Below are positions 25,154 through 32,479 of a DNA stretch of 33,098 bases, piece after piece. How positions within the stretch are numbered: position 1 is the first letter of the stretch; every line of letters begins with the position of its first letter. Below the pieces are notes generated by a model, which saw only the letters and a program-made list of their open reading frames with translations, was not told the DNA's origin and did no database searches. Made by a program: the position numbers and the translations under genes. This stretch comes from a virus, in the IMG/VR virus record IMGVR_UViG_3300017758_000059, positions 1 to 33,098 of that record. One strand, written 5' to 3'.

Positions 25154-26407
25154 TTATTTGGAATAGAATGCAAAAGAATCTCTAACTAATGAAATTCCAG
25201 TAACATCACCTCGGGGATCTCCGAATACATGGGCAAGTTTAGAGACCATGTAATTACCAGAGGAAGGGTTCATTCCCGGTGACTCTGTATTTAGTAGGGG
25301 AAATGACATTTTCAAAATCATTCCAACTTCTAAACTCAAGTTCATAGGAACAGTCAACTCCAGGGACTGAGAAAAAAGAGATTGAAATCTACCAGTCGCA
25401 TGTGCCTGTCGCCAAGCAATAGTTTCTGCAGTGCTTTTCAGTTCTGCCTTTTTCTCTGCCATCGCACCAACATCAAGAACATTTAGAAAGATTCTTGAAT
25501 ATTTCTCATCAATGTCGTTAGGGATATACTGATCTTCATTTGCAGAATCCAGTTTACTATCCTTGTAACTATATTCTACGAAGTGTGGGGTGCGATCAAT
25601 AATATTATAATACCAGTTAGCTGATTTGTATTGTCCAACCATCAGTTTTTTTACGATATCATGACTTTCAACAAATCTTGGTGTATCTACAGCAGCAAAA
25701 TTATTGATCTTTGTAGAATCAAAAAACGCTAATTGCTCATATCCATATGTGGCATCTTCCTGCAATGCTTTGTCAATAGAAAAGAAACTGTATCCTTTCC
25801 GTTCTCCCTCACATAAAACATATCCTGCACTTCCACTTTCAGCAGAAGATTTACCTTTCATTTCACCAACACACTTGGATGCTAGTCTACTAACCTGTTT
25901 CAATGGTGGGTTGTAATTACCAGTAAATGAGTATTCATTCATGGCAGGATGTGGAATGTCAATTCTACTTGAATCAACCTCCAACACGTCTTTTAGGACT
26001 TTCTCAACACTATCAGTAATCTTACCTTTATATCTCTTGATTGTTCTGGTTGTCAAGTTAGACATGGTTGTCTTCGTGACACACTCCAAGATATAAGTGT
26101 GTCTTTTTGAGTTTCCACTTTCAGCAGCAATATTTGCAATCAACAACTCATTCTTCTTTTTAGCAGAGAACTCAAATGGTTCTTTAGCACTAGGATGAGT
26201 AAACAGCAACTCAACTTTATTTCCAGGTCTGATTGGCAATGCTTGTGCCAACCCAAAAGTATCCGTAATCATGATAGTAACCTTCAAGGTCCTACCAACT
26301 CCCTCCTCATACCGAAGACCTTGAAACTGACCGATCAAGGATTGAGGTTCTTTACCTTCTGGAAATATGTTTAGTGTCTTAGCTTGATAGGCATTCAACC
26401 ACTTCAT
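25154..26407 (-). CDS. 27: gp27-like baseplate hub protein
   Basis: A 417-residue protein, close to the 391 residues of T4 gp27. The N-terminal part (SLIGQFQGLRYEEGVGRTLKV, ITDTFGLAQALPIRPGNKVEL) and the middle pattern FTGNYNPPLKQVSRLASKC followed by YVLCEGERKGYSFFSIDKAL are typical of the gp27/gpD hub fold, whose trimer forms the ring beneath the tail tube and holds gp5. It stands upstream of the gp5-like gene, as expected of the pair. Its start forms an ATGA overlap with the stop of the 596-residue gene. A CTAAATA motif lies 34 bases before the ATG, inside that gene. Confidence 0.8.
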   Translation of the reverse strand: MKWLNAYQAKTLNIFPEGKEPQSLIGQFQGLRYEEGVGRTLKVTIMITDTFGLAQALPIRPGNKVELLFTHPSAKEPFEFSAKKKNELLIANIAAESGNSKRHTYILECVTKTTMSNLTTRTIKRYKGKITDSVEKVLKDVLEVDSSRIDIPHPAMNEYSFTGNYNPPLKQVSRLASKCVGEMKGKSSAESGSAGYVLCEGERKGYSFFSIDKALQEDATYGYEQLAFFDSTKINNFAAVDTPRFVESHDIVKKLMVGQYKSANWYYNIIDRTPHFVEYSYKDSKLDSANEDQYIPNDIDEKYSRIFLNVLDVGAMAEKKAELKSTAETIAWRQAHATGRFQSLFSQSLELTVPMNLSLEVGMILKMSFPLLNTESPGMNPSSGNYMVSKLAHVFGDPRGDVTGISLVRDSFAFYSK

Positions 26408-28194
26408 TTCCAGACCTTCATATAAGATTCATACTCAAGGTATTTAGAATAAGGTAAGGGACTTTCTGGCATACTAATACTCCCAGAAGGAGAACTAAGT
26501 GGTGCAAATGGCATACTCTGCTCTTCAGTGTTACCCTCTCCACCTAAGAGCATTCCAGCACCAAGCAAAGGAAGAATCATTGCACCAAAACTGCTATTAC
26601 TTGGATTGTTGGTGAAGAAAGGTTCATAAGATGACATATCTTTAGCATTTGTGGGACCTTTCGATATTACACTTTTAGGAGGTGTAATTTCAGGTGCACT
26701 TTGATTAGCATCTCTCGCAAATATTCTTTCTAATACAGACTTTTCAGTTCTTGTTTTAGGACTGTCTGTTTTAGGTGCATATCTTTTGGTTATTTTACGA
26801 ACAGAGCGAGGAGGTGGGGGAACCGCAGTAGTTTTGGGTTTTACAGCAGGTTTTACAGTACGACTTGCAGCACCTCTAGAACCTCTAGCAAGTCCAGCCA
26901 TAGTCAATGCTGTAGAAAACAAACCAAACCCCTGAATAGGTGCAGACTGGATAGTCTGTTGTGTCCTAAATCTTTTATCTTCCTGACGATCCCTGTTTAG
27001 AAAAACAAATCCTGCTGGAGCAAACGCTGTTGCTGGTTTACGAATCAGTTTCCCGTAAGGAGTATCAATTGTTTGCTCCTCATTATTTTCAATGTCAAAC
27101 TTTTCTACATGTGGTCTGACTAGAACGGGTAATTGCTCAGTTGGTACAACCTTATTGCTAGGTGTACTTGGGATCTCACTATAATCAACTCCAGTAGGAA
27201 CATAATCAGGAGAATACCTAAACTGTTTACTCTCACCAGAGTGCTTTTCAGCTTTACCGTCAAGATCTGCTTCAAATGGACTGGTACTAGGTTTTAGATC
27301 ATCTGGTGTTGGTTGTGGTCCTTGTGGTCTAGGTCCCCCAAATGGATTTAGAGGATCGAAAAAATCATCATCATCCTTATTGAGATTGATAATATAATCA
27401 TCATCAATAAAAAATATCTTTTTCCTTGCAAGTAAATCAAACCGATCTAAAGCATTATCAAACTCTTGAATAGCACCACCAAATTTAGTCTTTACTTGAC
27501 TAATTCTTTGAGTTTTTTCCTCTACCTTTCGTCGCTGATCGGCACCAGTTATTTTATCGGAAATACCAGCACCTAAAGTTGCACCACCAAAACTTCCTGC
27601 AATACCACCTAAGAAACCACCGATAGCAGCACCAGGGATAGCACCAGCACCACCAAAGAAGGCACCAATCGTTCCACCAAGTAAAGCACCACCTTTAGCA
27701 CCAGCAGCAAAACCTGCCAAACCACCTGCTGTAGTGCTAAGTGCACCACTAACTGCCTGTGTTTGTGTCTGACCCTCTGACAGTCTCAGTCCATAATCAA
27801 CTCCTGTCAACGCAGTTGTTGCCACTGCATTGAATTTGCCCATCCGCAAACCACCCCTCAAGGATGGTTTACCACCACCCCTAAGACCCTTAGTAGGAAC
27901 AATTCTATTAGCAGGTTTACCCCCCTTAGGTAATTTTGGTTTTGTAAACCTAGATCTAAGAGACCTTAGGAGACCTCCACCAGCAGCAGCACCACCTAAA
28001 CCTAATAAACCATTGAGTGCTCCTCCTCCTCCTTCTTTTTCTTTAGCACGAGACAGTTCACCTTTCAACCTGCCAAACGCTTCGCCACGCTTTTTGACAA
28101 GTTCTTTCTTTAGTTTTAGACTTACTTGTTCAAGTCTAGAAACGTCTCGATTTCTCTGCTTTAGAATATTAGATAATGGTTTTATATTCTTCAT
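26404..28194 (-). CDS. Baseplate hub-region protein with a glycine-zipper hydrophobic segment
   Basis: A 596-residue protein. Residues 1-55 are charged and helical (likely coiled coil). Residues 149-210 are a long run of Gly, Ala and large hydrophobics with GxxxG spacing (ALLGGTIGAFFGGAGAI and IGGFLGGIAGSFGGATLGAG), a glycine zipper with two to three possible membrane helices. Then comes a linker rich in Pro and charged residues, and a second hydrophobic stretch near the C-terminus (AMILPLLGAGMLLGG). The gene is packed between the lysozyme-like gene and the gp27-like gene with 4-base ATGA overlaps at both ends. Glycine-zipper proteins can line membrane pores, so a role in genome delivery across the inner membrane is a reasonable guess. 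It occupies the place of T4 gp28/gp29-type hub proteins, without clear similarity. Confidence 0.55.
   Translation of the reverse strand: MKNIKPLSNILKQRNRDVSRLEQVSLKLKKELVKKRGEAFGRLKGELSRAKEKEGGGGALNGLLGLGGAAAGGGLLRSLRSRFTKPKLPKGGKPANRIVPTKGLRGGGKPSLRGGLRMGKFNAVATTALTGVDYGLRLSEGQTQTQAVSGALSTTAGGLAGFAAGAKGGALLGGTIGAFFGGAGAIPGAAIGGFLGGIAGSFGGATLGAGISDKITGADQRRKVEEKTQRISQVKTKFGGAIQEFDNALDRFDLLARKKIFFIDDDYIINLNKDDDDFFDPLNPFGGPRPQGPQPTPDDLKPSTSPFEADLDGKAEKHSGESKQFRYSPDYVPTGVDYSEIPSTPSNKVVPTEQLPVLVRPHVEKFDIENNEEQTIDTPYGKLIRKPATAFAPAGFVFLNRDRQEDKRFRTQQTIQSAPIQGFGLFSTALTMAGLARGSRGAASRTVKPAVKPKTTAVPPPPRSVRKITKRYAPKTDSPKTRTEKSVLERIFARDANQSAPEITPPKSVISKGPTNAKDMSSYEPFFTNNPSNSSFGAMILPLLGAGMLLGGEGNTEEQSMPFAPLSSPSGSISMPESPLPYSKYLEYESYMKVWK
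26441..26447 (-). promoter_or_regulatory. Possible late promoter CTAAATA inside the 596-residue gene
   Basis: The minus strand reads TCTAAATAC 34 bases before the ATG of the gp27-like gene, within the upstream coding region. Spacing and sequence agree with the other late motifs here, but the overlap with coding sequence makes it less certain. Confidence 0.35.
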
Positions 28195-29771
28195 GAGAAC
28201 ATTGCTGGAATGTTATACTGACTCAACAATGCTGAAGATGCAATCTCACTACCAGTTGTACCCATAGAATTAGGGTCAATTGAAATTTGTGACGGAGATT
28301 GTGGTGCTGGTGCAATAGCAGCAACTTTAGGTGCAGGAGTCTTAGAAGTAAACGGAAGATCAATATTTGGCATCAATGATGATTGATCGCCCAGAGGATC
28401 AGGTTTACTCCTACGTTGCCTAACATCATCTAGAATTGTATTATATCGTTCAATGGACTCAGCAGGAGTAATATTTTTCTGCCCATGATATGAAGTCAAA
28501 CTTGCCCATTCCATACCTAGACGTTCCATCTCAGGATTAGAAATTCCATCGGCAAGATTTACTTTACGTTCTTGTTCCGCCAGGAACATAATCATCTCAT
28601 CCTGAATTTCAGGAGTCATTTTGGTAGTTTCAGGATCCAATTTCATGGCCTTCATTACCTGTTCAGGTTTCATGAATTGACCTGCACCTACAGCGGCACT
28701 TGTCTGCACTTTTCCACTAGAGTCAGTAAAGGTGGGAGTCTCCCCAGCAGCAAGGCGACGATTTTGCTCCTGCATCACTTCATTACCAGTCATATTAGTG
28801 ATGTCAATACTGGTATCACCACCAAACCACTTGTTATATCCTTGGGCATCAGCAGTGCCCTCACTTTCTCTTACGAGTTGAATAAATGCTTCTCTCTTAG
28901 GATCATTTAGAGCAACCCTATTTGCACCAGGTAACGCTGCGTTGAGTGGTGTGACCTTTGGAGGTTGCTCGTCATCATCAGGTGCTGTAGTAGTGCCATT
29001 CTTCTTCCCATCTTCTGTAATGTTGATAGTAGGATCTTTTACGTCTCTACCTAAGAGTGAAGAAACAATCCGACTGAATTTAGAAACTGTGGCACTAAAA
29101 AGATTCACATCTTGAGGAGTAATCATCCTACTCTCAAGAGCTTGCTGCTGAGTTATTTCTGCTCTTTTTTCATCTGCACCAGCTCCACGCCCCATCAACA
29201 TCGACCCACCAATCATTGCTAGTGGTATCAAAGATAAAAGACCAAGTGCTCCACGACCTCCCATTCTTCCACGGGGGGCAGCAGACCTAGGACCCGCTTG
29301 TGGTCCGCGCCTGCCTCCTTTCAATCCTAATGCCAAACCTACTGCTCCTAATACTGCTGTCGTAATTTCAGGAAGCATCGCTGTTACTGCGAGTGCGCTA
29401 TCCTGCACCCCTCCCATTATATCACCTTGTGAAAACTCTCTAAAGGCAGATGCTGACGCTACTGCAGCAAGAACACTTCTAAATCCCAAGAACATATTAC
29501 CAAGCTGCTCTGTCTGCTTGATATCTTTCTTTAGAAGTTTCTGCTCTGCCCTAAAATATCGTCGTCTTGCTCCCAAATCTTTCCGAATATCAGCACGCAT
29601 GACCTTCATGCTAGCATCCATTCTTTCCATGTCAAGGACAATACGTCCCAAACGCCGAATATTTCTCTTCGTCTTATCAGTATTTTCTTCTAAGGCAGCA
29701 GCTTGTTGCTCCACCTTGTCCCTCAATGGGGCAATAATGGGAGTAACAGACTGTACGTTAGAATCCGGCAT
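28191..29771 (-). CDS. Baseplate hub protein with a lysozyme-like domain
   Basis: A 526-residue protein. Residues 15-95 are a charged helical coiled coil (VLDMERMDASMKVMRADIRK). Hydrophobic segments occur at about 96-110, 127-150 and 174-195. Residues 295-410 resemble a lysozyme or transglycosylase of the lambda R or related type: RESEGT at 301-306, where Glu304 is the likely catalytic acid, then GYNKWFGG at 311-318 and SAAVGAGQF at 358-366. The C-terminus is Pro-rich. Its place in the hub cluster suggests that it supplies the peptidoglycan-cutting activity that T4 carries in gp5. The start overlaps the gene upstream by 14 bases, and AGGAAG just before the ATG is a ribosome binding site. Activity is inferred. 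Confidence 0.62.
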   Translation of the reverse strand: MPDSNVQSVTPIIAPLRDKVEQQAAALEENTDKTKRNIRRLGRIVLDMERMDASMKVMRADIRKDLGARRRYFRAEQKLLKKDIKQTEQLGNMFLGFRSVLAAVASASAFREFSQGDIMGGVQDSALAVTAMLPEITTAVLGAVGLALGLKGGRRGPQAGPRSAAPRGRMGGRGALGLLSLIPLAMIGGSMLMGRGAGADEKRAEITQQQALESRMITPQDVNLFSATVSKFSRIVSSLLGRDVKDPTINITEDGKKNGTTTAPDDDEQPPKVTPLNAALPGANRVALNDPKREAFIQLVRESEGTADAQGYNKWFGGDTSIDITNMTGNEVMQEQNRRLAAGETPTFTDSSGKVQTSAAVGAGQFMKPEQVMKAMKLDPETTKMTPEIQDEMIMFLAEQERKVNLADGISNPEMERLGMEWASLTSYHGQKNITPAESIERYNTILDDVRQRRSKPDPLGDQSSLMPNIDLPFTSKTPAPKVAAIAPAPQSPSQISIDPNSMGTTGSEIASSALLSQYNIPAMFS

Positions 29772-29946
29772 TTGCTTCCTGTGCTGCCTCTAGCCTTTCT
29801 TTTTCAAGATAATTTGTTAGATACTTTATGTATACTTCTTTTTCCCAGGGTATTAGACTTTCTATATCACTCAATGACCAATTGTGGTGTTGCATGAGGG
29901 AAAAATTTACCTCCATACACACATCAATAGTCGTGTGATATAGCAT
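29758..29946 (-). CDS. Small hub-associated protein downstream of gp26
   Basis: A 62-residue protein from the ATG at 29946, which forms a TGATG overlap with the stop of the gp26-like gene; a GTG one codon upstream is also possible. Its core SLSDIESLIPWEKEVYIKYL, with a following helix of charged residues, is the kind of small helical protein found after gp26 in T4-like phages. I cannot assign a T4 gene number with certainty. Probably takes part in hub assembly. Its end overlaps the lysozyme-like gene by 14 bases. Confidence 0.6.
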   Translation of the reverse strand: MLYHTTIDVCMEVNFSLMQHHNWSLSDIESLIPWEKEVYIKYLTNYLEKERLEAAQEANAGF

Positions 29947-30671
29947 CACCCGAAAAAATTTGCCATGCCCTCAACAACTACATCAGTCTCAACTTCAGTA
30001 TTTGGATTAGTTACCTTACCTTCGTATTTCAACTTAGGCATGGTGTTGAAGAATCTTTCAATTTGCTGGAACTGAGATGAACTTAGTTGCTCAATAAATT
30101 TGACCAGTTCTGTTTGAGTACAGTCACTAGCAGACCATGCTTCCTCTTCCGTATAGATGGTGTCAATGCACTTTGCAACTGCTTTGAATGCCTCCTCTAC
30201 GAGATCTTTATTAGTTTCCTCAACAACACTAAAGTTGTTTTTCAAAAACTCATCCATAGATGGATACTTCATTTTGATAGAGATACCTCCATCAAGTTGA
30301 ATCGTATCATTGTGATCATCAGGAACATCAAGTCCAATCTCTGACATTTCAATAGTCAAAGGAACTTTTACTGTCTCATCATCAGCACAAGTAACTAGCA
30401 GTTCTACAGTCTCACCGACTGATTTGCCTCGAATATTCAAAAATAGATATTCAAGATCAAATGAGGGAAGAGTATCAATCTTGACTCGGGAGACAACACA
30501 TGCTTTTAGAACATCCTTTACTGTAGAAATAATGTTCTTATCGCTTCCACTCTCAAGAGCAATTAGAAGTGCTTTTTCTTCTTTGACAAGGAATGGGCGG
30601 TATCTAACAGGTTTCCCAGTAGATAGAAGGTTTACCTCAAAAACAGGTGTTACAACCTTAGGAAGTGGCAT
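29946..30671 (-). CDS. 26: gp26-like baseplate hub protein
   Basis: A 241-residue protein (T4 gp26 has 208). The N-terminal pattern STGKPVRYRPFLVKEEKALLIALESG (two adjacent stretches, residues 17-42) and LPSFDLEYLFLNIRGKSVGE near residue 63 are the hallmark of the T4 baseplate protein family that includes gp26. It helps build the central hub of the baseplate. It has its own late promoter (CTAAATA 22 bases before the ATG) and is followed with overlap by the small hub protein. The ATG at 30671 is the first start. Confidence 0.8.
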   Translation of the reverse strand: MPLPKVVTPVFEVNLLSTGKPVRYRPFLVKEEKALLIALESGSDKNIISTVKDVLKACVVSRVKIDTLPSFDLEYLFLNIRGKSVGETVELLVTCADDETVKVPLTIEMSEIGLDVPDDHNDTIQLDGGISIKMKYPSMDEFLKNNFSVVEETNKDLVEEAFKAVAKCIDTIYTEEEAWSASDCTQTELVKFIEQLSSSQFQQIERFFNTMPKLKYEGKVTNPNTEVETDVVVEGMANFFG

Positions 30672-30692
30672 AATAAGTCAACTCAGTAAAGA

Positions 30693-30699
30693 TATTTAG
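30693..30699 (-). promoter_or_regulatory. Late promoter variant CTAAATA
   Basis: The minus strand reads CCTAAATATC 22 bases before the gp26-like ATG. It overlaps the TAA stop of the tail-tube-fold gene upstream. It is the same form as the motifs at 9512, 20621 and 31603. Confidence 0.6.
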
Positions 30700-31598
30700 G
30701 GGGTGGTAAAGAAAAAATCGTCAGGCATAGGACCTAAGGGAGAGACATATCCATCAAGGTTCTGACTTTCTGGTAGTTTAGCAGGTGTTGCAGGTTTTGT
30801 AGGTTTCGTGCCAGGAGGAAGTGGACTTGGATCTGAAGGATCTGCTGCTGGTCCCCTAGGAGAAGGAGCAGATACACTACCATCGGTGTTTTTAGTGGCA
30901 CCAGCATCAGCACCCTGGCGATCAATATAATAAGTCTCGTATGCAAAAGATACCGTAGTTTTGATCAGTTCTGCTTTCCCATATGCCAAAGGTGCGGCAA
31001 TGATATTAGTCGGGAATGCTTTTCTAATAAAATATGTAATGTAACTAGGGTTTGCTAGAGCACGATTGAATGATGTAATTTCAAGATTACATTTATAACT
31101 ATCAGGATATCTCATCCTTCTACCAGGATTATCCTGCTTCAATTTAGTCTCTAAATTTCCCTCTGGACCACCAAAATCAGGAGGACTAATAAACTCCATC
31201 CAGGCATTGAACACATCATTAGTGAAGTAATCTCTTTGAGAATACCAAGTCAAATTGATATCAGGATATCTACGATATAAGGCATATGATTGTGATAATC
31301 CTTGACGGAGTCCATCAACTTTAGAAGTTTGAAGTTGACTCCCAGGAAGAAGTGCCTCTGAACAAAATAATGAAAGATAACTTCCGGGAGGTTGATCATT
31401 CTCAAATATAGCTGTGCTGGTGATATGCTTTTCTAAATCACGCCCACTTTGAGTTGATGAAAAATCTATAGTTACATCATATATGTTATTGAACGCAGGA
31501 ACAATTCCTCCGGCTCTACTATTACCAAGGTAAAGGTCTTCAGTTTTTAGGCGTCTCCCACCATCCTCTTTTGCTATTACTAAGGCTTTTTTTGCCAT
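30696..31598 (-). CDS. Tail-tube-fold baseplate protein (gp54/gp48-like initiator)
   Basis: A 300-residue protein. The sequence SLFCSEALLPGSQLQTSK, then YALYRRYPDINLTWYSQRDY and FNAWMEFISPP, follows the tail-tube fold shared by gp19, gp48 and gp54. A later segment ends with TVSFAYETYYI, the paired strand of that fold. Residues from about 245 are a Pro-rich tail (PSDPSPLPPGTKP) absent from T4 proteins as I recall them. In T4 the tube initiators cap the hub before tube polymerisation. It heads the minus-strand hub block beside gp26. Assignment to gp54 rather than another tube-like protein is tentative. AGAGG sits immediately before the start. Confidence 0.6.
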   Translation of the reverse strand: MAKKALVIAKEDGGRRLKTEDLYLGNSRAGGIVPAFNNIYDVTIDFSSTQSGRDLEKHITSTAIFENDQPPGSYLSLFCSEALLPGSQLQTSKVDGLRQGLSQSYALYRRYPDINLTWYSQRDYFTNDVFNAWMEFISPPDFGGPEGNLETKLKQDNPGRRMRYPDSYKCNLEITSFNRALANPSYITYFIRKAFPTNIIAAPLAYGKAELIKTTVSFAYETYYIDRQGADAGATKNTDGSVSAPSPRGPAADPSDPSPLPPGTKPTKPATPAKLPESQNLDGYVSPLGPMPDDFFFTTP

Positions 31599-31602
31599 TC
31601 CT

Positions 31603-31609
31603 CTAAATA
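31603..31609 (+). promoter_or_regulatory. Late promoter variant CTAAATA for the gp4 operon
   Basis: The plus strand reads CTCTAAATATAGAG in the 34-base gap between the divergent tail-tube-fold gene and the gp4-like gene, with CTAAATA 24 bases before the gp4 ATG. This is the only late motif found ahead of a plus-strand gene in the window. The partly palindromic surroundings (CTCT...AGAG) are noted. Confidence 0.55.
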
Positions 31610-31632
31610 TAGAGTGGTCTGTTATACTATGT

Positions 31633-32064
31633 ATGTCCTATCAGGGTCGGTATAGACCGTCGAATCCGAAGAAGTACAAAGGGGATTCGAGAAACATAAT
31701 CTATCGTTCTTTATGGGAACGTAAGTTTATGGTCTATTGCGACAAGAATCAAAATATTATAAATTGGGCATCTGAAGAATTCCATATCCCTTACTATGAT
31801 CCTACAACCAAACGTGTTCGTAGATACTTTCCTGACTTTTACATCAGATACAGGAATGTGAACGGCAACATTCTTGAAAAGATCATCGAGATCAAACCTG
31901 CTAAGCAGTGCGTTCCTCCAACAACAAAACGGAAGACAAAAAAACATCTCTATGAAACCCTTGAATATGCCAAAAACCAGGCAAAATGGAAAGCAGCAGA
32001 AGACTTCTGTGCTGACCGCAAATGGGAATTTCAAGTCATGACGGAGAAAGAACTTGGAATATAG
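31633..32064 (+). CDS. 4: gp4-like head-completion protein (TnsA-like nuclease fold)
   Basis: A 143-residue protein, similar in size to T4 gp4 (150). YRSLWERKFMVYCDKN with Glu29, then YFPDFYIRYR with Asp68, and EKIIEIKPAKQC with Glu86 and Lys88 give the E-D-ExK order of a restriction-endonuclease-like (TnsA-type) nuclease. T4 gp4 completes the head and is thought to trim packaged DNA before the tail joins. It is the first gene of the plus-strand block and has a late promoter. The gene ends TAG-AGA-TGA, so a second stop follows after one codon. The next gene starts inside its last 11 bases. Confidence 0.85.
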   Translation: MSYQGRYRPSNPKKYKGDSRNIIYRSLWERKFMVYCDKNQNIINWASEEFHIPYYDPTTKRVRRYFPDFYIRYRNVNGNILEKIIEIKPAKQCVPPTTKRKTKKHLYETLEYAKNQAKWKAAEDFCADRKWEFQVMTEKELGI

Positions 32065-32479
32065 AGATGAATTTCCAAAATCTACTTTAGAAGGAAAACC
32101 AATTCCAGGCAAAATTACACTGTTTCAGTATACAGCGAAAACAGCAGAGCAAATGCCATTCTATGATCGTAATCCTCTGTGCTACATAATTGCAATAGAA
32201 AGACAAACCATATTCTGGGGAGTAAATCTACATTATCACAGTCCAGAGAATAGATTAGCAATAATGAGATACATTGATTCTGGCAATGATTTAGCAAAAT
32301 TGCGAGGGTTTCATAAATACCTAAAATCTTATGTCGGCAGTCCTTTTCTCACAATTGCAACAGAAGAGTGGGAAAAGGCAGTAAACCTTGATTCTGAGCA
32401 ATTTGTTAGGGACTTTGGTTCCATTGAAATTGATATCGATCCTAAGACTGTTTATCGTAAAGGCACCCTCAAAAAATGA
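32054..32479 (+). CDS. Conserved phage protein downstream of gp4
   Basis: A 141-residue protein. The TTG at 32054 is supported by GGAG 8 bases upstream and by an 11-base overlap with gp4; no ATG occurs before residue 34. The pattern IPGKITLFQYTAKTAEQMPF, then YDRNPL, IFWGVNLHYHSPENRLAIM and a helical C-terminus matches a family I associate with T4-like marine phages next to gp4, with the invariant-looking phrase NLHY. It does not resemble T4 gp53, which occupies this place in T4. A virion or assembly role is likely from context. The stop overlaps the next ATG (ATGA). Confidence 0.62.
   Translation: MEYRDEFPKSTLEGKPIPGKITLFQYTAKTAEQMPFYDRNPLCYIIAIERQTIFWGVNLHYHSPENRLAIMRYIDSGNDLAKLRGFHKYLKSYVGSPFLTIATEEWEKAVNLDSEQFVRDFGSIEIDIDPKTVYRKGTLKK

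Noticed and set aside
27830-28267. Plus-strand open frame of 145 codons, proline and leucine rich
   Set aside because: It is the mirror of the Gly/Lys-rich start of the 596-residue gene and crosses a gene junction on the other strand.
32054-32479. Assignment as baseplate wedge gp53 because it follows gp4 as in T4
   Set aside because: The sequence lacks the N-terminal features of gp53 as I know them; position alone is not enough.
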